Below are positions 36,055 through 44,700 of a stretch of 64,000 nucleotides of DNA, one piece after another (position 1 is the stretch's first letter; each line of letters starts with the position of its first letter). The DNA is from Bacteroidota bacterium (GTDB lineage: Bacteria; Bacteroidota; Bacteroidia; UKL13-3). The notes below the pieces were generated by a model. It made no database searches. It was not told the origin of the DNA and was given only the letters and a program-made list of their open reading frames with translations. The stretch is taken from contig JAIXWD010000007.1 in the NCBI GenBank assembly GCA_027482225.1, positions 62,001 to 126,000 of the forward strand, in the 5' to 3' direction. The position numbers and the translations under genes are program-made.

Positions 36055-37173
36055 TTGTTGCAGGTGTTAAAGAATATAGGAATGATTATACTACTGGCAA
36101 TTTTAGCCTCGTTTACAGGAGGTGGGTATTTGTTTATGCAACAAAAACAATTTGGGGCCGAGCCTAAAGGAGAACGTTTAACCCGAATATTAAATTCGAC
36201 AAATTATAGAGATGGTTCCTTTCAAAATCTAACACCAACTCCAATGCTGGCTGAGGGGGTGACTTATTTTACAGTGATGAAAGATTACTTGAGTAAAGCC
36301 GAAGGTCGCGAGCCACAGGAGAGTATTCCTACTTTAACTACTAATCTAAAACAACTCTCAGATAGTATTCCGAGTATAGTTTGGTTTGGCCATTCTTCAT
36401 ATCTAATTAAAATTAATGGTAAACACATTTTGGTTGATCCCGTTTTTAGTGGCTCAGCTTCACCTGTTAGTTTTTTTGGAAAAAATTTTAAAGGTAGTAA
36501 CATGTATGATGTAGATGCTTTTCCTGATATAGATGTTGTATTAATTACACATGATCATTATGATCACTTAGATTATCAAACCATTCAGAAACTCATACCC
36601 AAAACCAAAAACTTTTGTACCAGTTTAGGTGTAGGTGCACACTTAGAATATTGGGGAGTACCATCAAGTAAAATAACCGAACTTGACTGGTGGGAGCGTG
36701 CTAGGCTGGATAGCGACATGTTGTTTACTGCAGCACCTGCAAGGCATTTTAGCGGTAGAAAATTTACGCGTGGCAAAACATTATGGTCATCGTTTATTTT
36801 TGAAAGTAATGGTTACAAATTGTTTTTAGGTGGTGATAGTGGCTACGAAAATCACTTTAAAGAGATAGGTTCAAAATTTGGTCCATTTGATATTGCCATC
36901 CTTGAATGCGGCCAATACAATACAGCTTGGCGAAACATACACATGATGCCCGAAGAAACAGCTCAAGCAGCGGTTGATTTAAAAGCAAAAGTATTAATGC
37001 CGGTTCACAACAGTAAGTTTACTTTGGCGCTTCACCCATGGAATGAACCATTAAACCGAGTTACAACAAGAGCAAAGGAGTTACTAATGCCTTTAACAAC
37101 GCCCATGATTGGTGAGCCTGTTTTATTGGGTTCGCATTATCCAAACCAACAATGGTATAATGCCATAAAATAA
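36055..37173 (+). CDS. Metallo-beta-lactamase-fold hydrolase, NAPE-PLD/UlaG-like, membrane-anchored
   Basis: About 370 residues. An N-terminal hydrophobic helix (MIILLAILASFTGGGYLFM) anchors or exports it. The catalytic domain has the core motif THDHYDHLD, an upstream WFGHSSYLI strand, LVDPVF, PARHFSGR and FLGGDSGY. These match enzymes of the NAPE-phospholipase D / UlaG lactonase group. The start is uncertain: TTG 36055, GTG 36064 and ATG 36082 are in frame. The first two give basic residues before the helix and seem better. A phospholipid or lactone substrate is only family inference. Confidence 0.8.
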   Translation: MLQVLKNIGMIILLAILASFTGGGYLFMQQKQFGAEPKGERLTRILNSTNYRDGSFQNLTPTPMLAEGVTYFTVMKDYLSKAEGREPQESIPTLTTNLKQLSDSIPSIVWFGHSSYLIKINGKHILVDPVFSGSASPVSFFGKNFKGSNMYDVDAFPDIDVVLITHDHYDHLDYQTIQKLIPKTKNFCTSLGVGAHLEYWGVPSSKITELDWWERARLDSDMLFTAAPARHFSGRKFTRGKTLWSSFIFESNGYKLFLGGDSGYENHFKEIGSKFGPFDIAILECGQYNTAWRNIHMMPEETAQAAVDLKAKVLMPVHNSKFTLALHPWNEPLNRVTTRAKELLMPLTTPMIGEPVLLGSHYPNQQWYNAIK

Positions 37174-37221
37174 TTTGGCTTAATTTAGGTATGATTGCAT
37201 AAAACAATATCAACCTAAAAA

Positions 37222-37608
37222 ATGAAACTTAAAATAACATTTGTATTCTTATTTTTATGGGTGATGTTGCCAGCTGAGGCTTCATTATCCAATATAGTAA
37301 AAGTATTACAGCAGCCTAGAAAATTAACCGAATCACAGAAAATAGAATCCTTAATTGCTTTTATTGCAAAGCAAGAAGGGGTATTTTTAAGAAATGGTGG
37401 CGAGTATACTCCAGGTCAAGCAGCAGAGCATTTGCGTATGAAATGGAAAAAAGGTGGAAGCGCCATTAACACAGCCGAAATATTTATTGAAAAACTAGCT
37501 ACCACAAGCAGTGTAAGTGGTAAGCCTTATCAAATTAGGTTAAAAAATGGACAGATAGTTAACCTGGCACCAATGTTAAGAGCCGAATTAAAAAGGTTAA
37601 ACCAATAA
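37222..37608 (+). CDS. Small exported DUF5329-like protein
   Basis: A 128-residue protein with a signal peptide (residues 1-20). The mature part is mostly helical: KIESLIAFIAKQEGVFLRNGGEY and PGQAAEHLRMKWKKGG resemble the DUF5329/YfeK family. The RNG and HLRMKW residues match, but the usual Cys before the Phe is absent. A C-terminal segment has PYQIRLKNGQIVNL. Function of the family is unknown. It lies between the MBL hydrolase and efp. Confidence 0.6.
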   Translation: MKLKITFVFLFLWVMLPAEASLSNIVKVLQQPRKLTESQKIESLIAFIAKQEGVFLRNGGEYTPGQAAEHLRMKWKKGGSAINTAEIFIEKLATTSSVSGKPYQIRLKNGQIVNLAPMLRAELKRLNQ

Positions 37609-37650
37609 CCAACAATACGATTACATCAAGCAAGTATTTATAAAAAAATG

Positions 37651-37658
37651 TATACTTG
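37651..37658 (+). promoter_or_regulatory. Candidate -7 promoter box for efp
   Basis: TATACTTG differs from TAnnTTTG by one base and ends 25 bases before the efp start. Confidence 0.4.
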
Positions 37659-37683
37659 TAACATAATATTTAAAAGCTAAGCA

Positions 37684-38244
37684 ATGGCAAATACTGGAGA
37701 TTTATCTAAAGGCATGTTCATAAGACACAACAATGAATTGTGCCAAGTAATGGAATATCAACACCGTACACCGGGTAACTTACGTGCATTTTACCAAGTG
37801 GTATTGCGTAACGTAAAAACCGGTAAACAAATGGAACACCGCTACAGAGCTGGTGAATCTATTGAAGTGATACGTGTTGATTTTAAAGAAATGCAATATG
37901 TGTACAAAGACGGAACAAACTTTGTACTAATGGATCCTGAAACTTTCGATCAAATTTATATTAGCGAAGTATTGTTTGGAGACCAAGCTCGTTTCTTGAA
38001 AGAAGAAATGATTATTAAGGTTTCTTTTGAAGGTGATGAACCAATTGGTGTAGAACCTCCAACATTTGTTATTTTAGAGGTAACCTATACTGAACCAGGA
38101 GTTAAAGGTGATACAGCAACCAACACCTTAAAACCTGCAACCCTAGAAAACGGTGCAGAAGTTCGTGTTCCTTTGTTTACCAGCGTAGGCGATAAGGTAA
38201 AAGTAGATACCCGCACGGGCGATTACGTGGAGCGTGTAAAATAA
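37684..38244 (+). CDS. efp: Elongation factor P with Asn at the modified-lysine position
   Basis: A 186-residue three-domain translation factor that rescues ribosomes stalled at proline runs. Domain I carries the tip loop HRTPGNLRAFYQ. Aligned by its PG and AF residues to E. coli PGKGQAF, the lysine that EpmA modifies is replaced by Asn (Asn32 here). Domains II and III are standard: YLYNDG-like YVYKDGTNFVLMD, VEPPTFVILEV, PGVKGDTA and the C-terminal TGDYVERVK. No epmA, epmB or earP gene is in the window. The variant loop may be normal in this lineage. A terminator follows. Confidence 0.95.
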   Translation: MANTGDLSKGMFIRHNNELCQVMEYQHRTPGNLRAFYQVVLRNVKTGKQMEHRYRAGESIEVIRVDFKEMQYVYKDGTNFVLMDPETFDQIYISEVLFGDQARFLKEEMIIKVSFEGDEPIGVEPPTFVILEVTYTEPGVKGDTATNTLKPATLENGAEVRVPLFTSVGDKVKVDTRTGDYVERVK

Positions 38245-38261
38245 TTTCAAACATTATATTT

Positions 38262-38285
38262 AAAGCGGCTTAGGCCGCTTTTTTT
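38262..38285 (+). terminator. Rho-independent terminator after efp
   Basis: AAAGCGGC (38262-38269) pairs with GCCGCTTT (38274-38281) around a 4-base loop, followed by T-residues. Confidence 0.9.
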
Positions 38286-38300
38286 ATGCAATTTCAAATG

Positions 38301-38860
38301 ACGTTTGCCCCAGTCAATACTCCTCTGTCATGGCTACGCAAAGGCCTTGCATGACAGCTCCACTGAAGGGGAGCAACACTTACATCCAATACTTTATGAT
38401 TTAAAATTTTGCTTGGTTGTGTCAGTGAAATTATAAAGAGGATGTATTCAACTATTAGAATGTTGAATCATGTTAGAAGGACTCTATTCGGCACATGAGA
38501 TTTTTGCGTAACAAGTAAGTGCAGTTGTATTTGCGTTGGGTTTGGGAAGCAATCCGGAAATGAAGCGTAGCGTAATGGCTTGAATTGCGCGGGATACAAC
38601 TAACGTAACTTGTAGCGAAAAGATCATAAGCCTTGAATTTTTTGCTAACTTTTTGTTTCAAGACAAAAAGTTAGGCGGTTTGGGGTGCAACCCCAAGAAT
38701 AATGTATCTTCAAAATTTCTTTTCGCACTTTTTTTAGAAAAAAGTACTGCAAAAAATCAAACGATTTAATGGCTCTTCATCACCAACACGCGCAAGACCA
38801 ACCGCCCCTTGGCCCTTGGTGATTCCACCCGCAGAAGGCGGCCCCGCCAAATCGTTTAAA
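38301..38860. repeat. Non-coding island of nested inverted repeats
   Basis: About 560 bases without a believable gene. CTGTCATG/CATGACAG (38325-38332/38350-38357) sits within CCCCAGT..ACTGAAGGGG (38308-38371). CTAACTTTTTGT/ACAAAAAGTTAG (38645-38656/38663-38674) and TTGGGGT/ACCCCAA (38680-38696) follow. A distal part is bounded by AAACGATTT (38759-38767) and AAATCGTTT (38849-38857), with TCACCAA/TTGGTGA inside, and is visibly richer in G+C than its flanks. The pattern suggests stacked repetitive or mobile-element remnants. The 62-codon minus frame at 38473-38661 is probably spurious. Confidence 0.6.
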
Positions 38861-39009
38861 ACCCACCGCACGCTTAATCAATTTGTCAGGTCTGTTGATT
38901 CTAACATCAAACAAACTTATGTATGATTCCTCAAGAATATTTTATCAAGTTAGTTTAATTCAATCAACACTCCATTCCAAATTTCAATACCAAAATATAT
39001 CTTCGTGCC

Positions 39010-40455
39010 ATGCAAAAAATAGCAAACTACATTAATGGTGCTTTGGTTGAGCCAACATCAAAGCAATATATAGATAACTACAATCCTTCAACAGGAACAG
39101 TTTATTCGCTTTGCCCCGATAGTGACGAAAGGGACGTTGAACTGGCATATCAAGCAGCAGAAGCGGCTTTTGAAGGTTGGAGCAACACACCTACTGAAAA
39201 ACGCAGCCGAATAATGGTTCACATCAGCGAGTTGTTAGAGCGTGATATCGATAAGTTTGCGATGGCAGAAACCATTGATCAGGGTAAGCCTTTGTGGTTA
39301 TCAAAAAATGGCGAAATGCCACGTGCAATTAGTAACATTCGTTTCTTCGGAACGGCTATAGAACACTTTGCTAGCGAAGCTCACCCAATGGGTAATCATG
39401 CCATTAATTATACATTACGCACACCCATAGGTGTAGTGGGTTGTATATCGCCATGGAATTTGCCCTTGTATTTATTTACTTGGAAAATAGCTCCTGCCAT
39501 AGCAGCAGGAAATTGTGTAGTGGCCAAACCCAGCGAGGTTACACCATATACAGCATACTTATTAAGTGAAATTTGTATAGAAGCAGGTTTGCCTGCAGGC
39601 GTGTTAAATATAGTGCACGGCTTGGGTCCTAAAGTAGGAAGTGCATTAACGGTTCACCCCCAAATAAAGGCCATTAGTTTTACCGGTGGCACAAAAACAG
39701 GTGCAGAAATTGCCCGTGTGGCCGCGCCAATGTTTAAAAAACTATCGTTGGAGTTAGGTGGTAAAAATCCAAACATCATTTTTGCTGATTGCGATTTTGA
39801 TAAGATGTTAAACGAAACAGTTCGTTCTTCATTTTTAAACCAAGGCGAGATTTGTTTATGTGGTTCGCGCATTTTTGTGGAGCGACCAATTTATGATAAA
39901 TTTAAAGTTGCTTTTGTAGAGAAAGTAAAAACAGAATTGGTAGTTGGAAATCCATTAGATGCCAAAACCAAAACAGGTGCAATTGTTAGTAAAATGCATT
40001 TCGAAAAAGTATTGAGCTACATTGAATTGGCAAAAGAGGAGGGCGGTACTATTTTATGTGGCGGACATGCTGTAAAACCTGAAGGAGATTGTGCCAATGG
40101 GTGGTACATTGCACCAACTGTAATAGAAGGTTTGAGTTATGATTGTAGAACTAACCAAGAAGAAATTTTTGGCCCTGTGGTTACCATTACTCCTTTTGAT
40201 ACAGATGAAGAAGCATTGATGATGGCAAACTCTACCGAATATGGTTTGGCATCAACCATTTGGACAGAAAACCTGACTCGTGCACACAAAATGGCAGCTG
40301 AAATAAAAGCAGGTATTGTTTGGATTAACTGTTGGTTGTTACGTGATTTACGTACTCCTTTTGGTGGCGTAAAAAGCAGTGGTGTAGGTCGCGAGGGTGG
40401 TTTAGAAGCCTTGCGATTTTTTACAGAAGCCAAAAATGTTTGTGTGAAATTGTAG
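39010..40455 (+). CDS. NAD-dependent aldehyde dehydrogenase (semialdehyde type)
   Basis: A 481-residue aldehyde dehydrogenase oxidising an aldehyde to its acid with NAD. Key residues can be seen: the oxyanion-hole Asn in ISPWNLPLY, the cofactor Lys in VAKPSEVTP, FTGGTKTG, the general base Glu in LELGGKNP, the catalytic Cys in NQGEICLCGS, and EEIFGPVV. The sequence is closest in feel to 2-hydroxymuconate/2-aminomuconate semialdehyde dehydrogenases (ALDH8-like). It stands alone between two repeat-rich non-coding islands with no catabolic partner genes, so the substrate is uncertain. Confidence 0.9.
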   Translation: MQKIANYINGALVEPTSKQYIDNYNPSTGTVYSLCPDSDERDVELAYQAAEAAFEGWSNTPTEKRSRIMVHISELLERDIDKFAMAETIDQGKPLWLSKNGEMPRAISNIRFFGTAIEHFASEAHPMGNHAINYTLRTPIGVVGCISPWNLPLYLFTWKIAPAIAAGNCVVAKPSEVTPYTAYLLSEICIEAGLPAGVLNIVHGLGPKVGSALTVHPQIKAISFTGGTKTGAEIARVAAPMFKKLSLELGGKNPNIIFADCDFDKMLNETVRSSFLNQGEICLCGSRIFVERPIYDKFKVAFVEKVKTELVVGNPLDAKTKTGAIVSKMHFEKVLSYIELAKEEGGTILCGGHAVKPEGDCANGWYIAPTVIEGLSYDCRTNQEEIFGPVVTITPFDTDEEALMMANSTEYGLASTIWTENLTRAHKMAAEIKAGIVWINCWLLRDLRTPFGGVKSSGVGREGGLEALRFFTEAKNVCVKL

Positions 40456-40478
40456 TATATTTGTATATTTTAGATCAT

Positions 40479-40508
40479 AAGGTCTAACGATTAAAAGTGT
40501 TAGGCCTT
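40479..40508 (+). terminator. Hairpin after aldehyde dehydrogenase gene
   Basis: AAGGTCTAAC (40479-40488) pairs with GTTAGGCCTT (40499-40508) with one G-T pair. The T-run is short, so efficiency is doubtful. Confidence 0.5.
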
Positions 40509-40717
40509 TAACCTGAATCAATACTGCGAGAACCTTCTTTCACTCTTTGTGATGAAAAGTTAAATGCAGATTTACTGTGTAATGTAATTTTTGTTCAGTG
40601 CGCATTCATGTAATATTAACCTATTGGTATTATTAAGCTGAAGATAAAGCAGAAATACTATCCCTTATATATTCGAGTGGATTAACTTGATTTAATAGTT
40701 AAGTTATGAAAAATAAT

Positions 40718-40885
40718 GCCAGTTCGAGTACCCCGATAACAAATCGGGTTGTATGTAAAAGTGGAATGTTAAAATTTACAATTGATATTGGTAATATAGG
40801 CTAATTATCCTCTCGATAATAGCGCTACCCTCAGTTTTTGCAAAGCGAACAACAGACGCTATGGTCTGTGTAAACTCGAACAGGC
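40718..40885. repeat. 168-bp element with imperfect terminal inverted repeats
   Basis: GCCAGTTCGAGT (40718-40729) and ACTCGAACAGGC (40874-40885) match as inverted repeats at 11 of 12 positions. Inside are two perfect hairpins, CCCGAT/ATCGGG (40732-40748) and ACAGAC/GTCTGT (40852-40869). There is no open frame. The shape is that of a miniature inverted-repeat element or repetitive palindrome. The rest of the gap 40509-40974 shows nothing recognisable. Confidence 0.5.
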
Positions 40886-40974
40886 TGAACTTTTGCGTAA
40901 TAAGAAACAATAAAAAAAAAATAAATTAGAAGTTGGGTGTGCTGAACTGCTTTGTTAAATAAAAGAAACTTATT

Positions 40975-41658
40975 TTACTTGAATAAAGTTTCAACCCATT
41001 GTTTTACTCCAACAGTAGCATTTTGATTGATATAAGTAACATTGCATTTAGCGTGTTTAACCTCAGGACTTGATGGGTCAATAACCACAATAGGAGTATT
41101 AATTTTAATCAAATCAACCAAACCTGCAGCAGGATAAACTTGTAATGAAGTACCTATTACGACCAATACCTCTGCTTCCTGTACTAAAATTGTAGCGGGT
41201 TCTATCATTGGCACTGGCTCACCAAACCATACAATATGTGGCCTAAGTTGGGCACCTAGTTCGCATACATCGCCCATTCTAAGTTCCCAGCCTTCAATAT
41301 CATAAACTAAATCAGCATTTAGCGTACTGTGTGATTTGGTTATTTCGCCATGTAAATGCAGGATGTTACTACTTCCAGCACGTTCATGTAAATCATCTAT
41401 ATTTTGTGTAATAATCTGTACTTCATGGTACTGCTCTAATTCTGCTAATGCATAATGAGCTGCATTAGGTAATGCTTCAAGTACTCCTTTTCTGCGCATA
41501 TTGTAAAATTCTTGTACCATATGCGGATTTTTCTTCCAAGCTTCAGGGGTGGCCACATCATACACATTATAACCTTCCCATAAGCCATCACTGCCCCTAA
41601 AGGTTTTTAAGCCACTTTCGGCACTAATGCCTGCACCCGTTAAAACCACTATTTTCAT
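40975..41658 (-). CDS. Sir2-family NAD-dependent protein deacylase (class III) lacking zinc cysteines
   Basis: A 227-residue sirtuin that removes acyl groups from lysines using NAD. The NAD-binding motif is VLTGAGISAESGLKTFRG, then TQNIDDLHERAG with the QNID motif, and the catalytic His in LHLHGEI. The Tyr and Arg of the class III succinyl/malonyl pocket appear in EFYNMRR. The zinc ribbon that normally follows HGEI needs four cysteines; only one Cys (GDVCELG) lies in that stretch. WFGEPV and VIGTSLQVYPAAGL complete the fold. Start at 41658, divergent from the large T9SS protein. Confidence 0.92.
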   Translation of the reverse strand: MKIVVLTGAGISAESGLKTFRGSDGLWEGYNVYDVATPEAWKKNPHMVQEFYNMRRKGVLEALPNAAHYALAELEQYHEVQIITQNIDDLHERAGSSNILHLHGEITKSHSTLNADLVYDIEGWELRMGDVCELGAQLRPHIVWFGEPVPMIEPATILVQEAEVLVVIGTSLQVYPAAGLVDLIKINTPIVVIDPSSPEVKHAKCNVTYINQNATVGVKQWVETLFK

Positions 41659-41710
41659 ATTTTTAAGTCTACAATTAAATTGGTATAAACTATAAAATCA
41701 ATTAACTCAT

Positions 41711-41718
41711 TATATTTG
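41711..41718 (+). promoter_or_regulatory. -7 promoter box of the large T9SS protein gene
   Basis: TATATTTG matches TAnnTTTG and ends 11 bases before the TTG start at 41730. Confidence 0.5.
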
Positions 41719-41729
41719 TTTGTACTGCA

Positions 41730-44700
41730 TTGAAATATAAAATTAAATATTTGCTTTTCCTAATGCTGCTTGCACCATTTTTTGTAAGTGCACAGCAAGT
41801 GCGTTTTATCGAAAATAAAGGGCAATGGGATAGTAATATTTTGTACAAAGCTGATATTCCTGGTGGCGATTTATACATTACCAATCAAGGTTTAGTTTAT
41901 AATTTGGTTGATGAGCATGCACTTCATGAGCAACAGCATAATAAAGTAGAGTCTGGCATACAGGCACACGCAATTTTTATAAATTTTGTTGGTTATAATT
42001 CCTCCTTTACACATCATAGTTTTAACCCTTTTGTTACCCAATACAATTACTATATTGGTAACAATGAAACCAAATGGGCTGCAGGTGTTAAGGCCTATCA
42101 AAAAATAGTATTGCGTAATATTTATCCGCATATTGATTTTGAAATTGCAGGGGAAAACGGTGGTGTTAAAACTGCATTTATTCTAAGACAGGGAGCACAA
42201 TCAGCAAATATTAAACTGGCCTATCGTGGTGCAAGCCAACTTAATTTAGTTAATGGAGATTTAAATGTTCAACATTCGCTTGGTCAAATTAAAGAACTTA
42301 AACCTGTTAGTTTTATTACCAATGGCTCAATACAAAAGCTTGTGGAGAGTTCCTATTTATTAAGTAACGACACCGTTACTTACAACATTAATCTAGGTAA
42401 AGGCTTATCATATCACGATAGTCTAATTATCGACCCGTCAATTGTATTTAGTACCTTTAGTGGTTCGGTTGCTGATAATTTTGGTTTTACTGCAACACAT
42501 GATTATTTAGGCAATGCATATGGAGGTGGAACAGTTTATAATATCAATTTTCCAGTAACCTCAGGTGCTTACCAATTAACATATGGAGGTGGCAGTGATT
42601 TTAATGATGGACCTGCACGCGATGTTGGTATACTAAAGTTTTCAGCAAATGGAACCCAGCTTTTGTATGCCACTTATTTAGGCGGTTCGGGTAACGAGCA
42701 GCCACATAGTATGAGTTGTGATGCGGCAGGTAACTTATATATCATGGGTACTACTAAATCAACCAACTTTCCATATAGGATAGGCGTTGATAATTCATAC
42801 AATGGCAATTACGACTTATTTGTGACTTGCCTCAGTGTAAATGGAAATACATTACGTTATTCTACATACTTGGGTGGCTCGCAAAACGATGGTTATAATA
42901 ACCACAGTACAATTGATAAAAAAAATCAGCTTACTTATAATTTTGGTGATGAGTATAGGGGCGATATACGTTTAGATGCTTTGGGCAATGTATACATTGC
43001 AACCGTAACGGCAAGTAATCAAACGCAAGGTTTACCAATTATAAATGCTACACAAGCAAACTTTGGTGGTGCGGGTCAAGATGGTTGGGTAATTAAACTT
43101 AACAGCCAACTTAGCACTATTTTATTGAGTACATATTTGGGTGGAAGTGGTTATGATGCGGCCTATGGTTTGAGAGTGGAAGGAGATAATTTTTATGTTA
43201 CAGGTGGTACATTAAGTTCCAATTTGCCTAACAGTTCAATATCGGTATATAAAGGCGGTGTTGATGGATATATTGCTAGGTACAACCAAAGTGGTGGAGT
43301 AATAACACATCAAAAAACTATTTATGTGGGTACGCTAAGTTACGATCAATCCTATTTTGTGTATACCGACAAAGATAAAAATGTATATGTAACAGGTCAA
43401 ACTACTGGTTTATTTCCCCAGTTAGGTAGTGGATATTACGAGGTTGGTGGCAAGCAGTTTATTGCTATATATGATGCCCAATTAAATACAATATTAAATC
43501 AAACTGTTTTCGGAAATGGAAGTTTGTATCCCAAACTTTCACCATCTGCATTTATGGTTGACGAGTGTAATCAAATATATTTTAGCGGTTGGGGAGGTGC
43601 AGTTAACCAAAGTCACAACGAGAATACATCTCCTGTATCAGGCCTCATTACCACATCTGATGCATTTCAAAAAACAACAGATGGTTCTGATTTTTATTTG
43701 ATTGTATTTGATAAGAAATTATCACGAGTGGCATATGCAACTTATTTTGGTGGCAATATTACCCAAGAGCACGTAGATGGCGGTACCAGTCATTTTGATG
43801 AAAGCGGTGTGGTTTACCAATCAGTATGTGCAGGCTGTGGAGGCTTGTCTGATTTTCCAACAACTCCAGGGGCTTATAGTAGAATCAATAACGGACTACG
43901 CACCAATAATCCGAGTTTAGGCGGATGTAATAATGCTGTATTTAAGTTTGACATTAGACCAAATCCTGTACCTCCTGTAATGAAGGATACCACATTGTTT
44001 GTTATTGCAACGGATACATTGAGTTACACATTTGATATCACAGACATCAATTCAGATTCAATTGCTATAACTGCCATAATTAGTGATTTGTTAAATATAC
44101 CTCCACCAAATCAACCAACAATTGTTGAACTGAAAAATAATGCTGGATTAGTTAGGGTTAATTTAAAGTGGACAGCACCTTGCAACAAAACCAACGATAC
44201 CATTGTTACGCTATTTAAGTTACGCGATTATGCTTGCCGTACATCTGATACTTCGTCAGGAAAAATAACCATTATAGTTAAACCTGTACCAGAACCTGTT
44301 ATTAATTTAGCTTGTGCAATAAGAAGCGGAGAGTCGGATATGTTGTTGCGATGGGATAATACATGGACTACAAACCCAGACTCAAAATATATTAGTAATG
44401 TTACATTATACCGCAATAAATCGGGCGGAAGTTTTGATTCCATTGCACAGTTTAGCAAGTTGATGTTAGCCAGTGCATACTTAGATAAAAATCTAGCAGA
44501 ATTAAATTCAACCAATTATTGCTATAAAGTGGTTACCCAAAACTTATGTGGTTTGGTAAAAGGTGGCGTACGTTTATCATGCTCCCAATTACAGGATAGC
44601 TTTGATGCATCAGCATATACATTCAGCCGCGATACCATTTATTATGTTCGTGCAACTGATACTTTAGTTACAACTTTAAAAATAACGGATAATGAATTTG

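Noticed and set aside
38473-38661. 62-codon minus-strand frame in the repeat island
   Set aside because: It ends and begins inside palindromic repeat sequence and looks like chance translation of a repetitive element.
40718-40740. Possible tRNA T-arm (AGTTCGAGT followed by CCCC)
   Set aside because: No acceptor, D-arm or anticodon arm can be drawn around it; it is the end of an inverted-repeat element.
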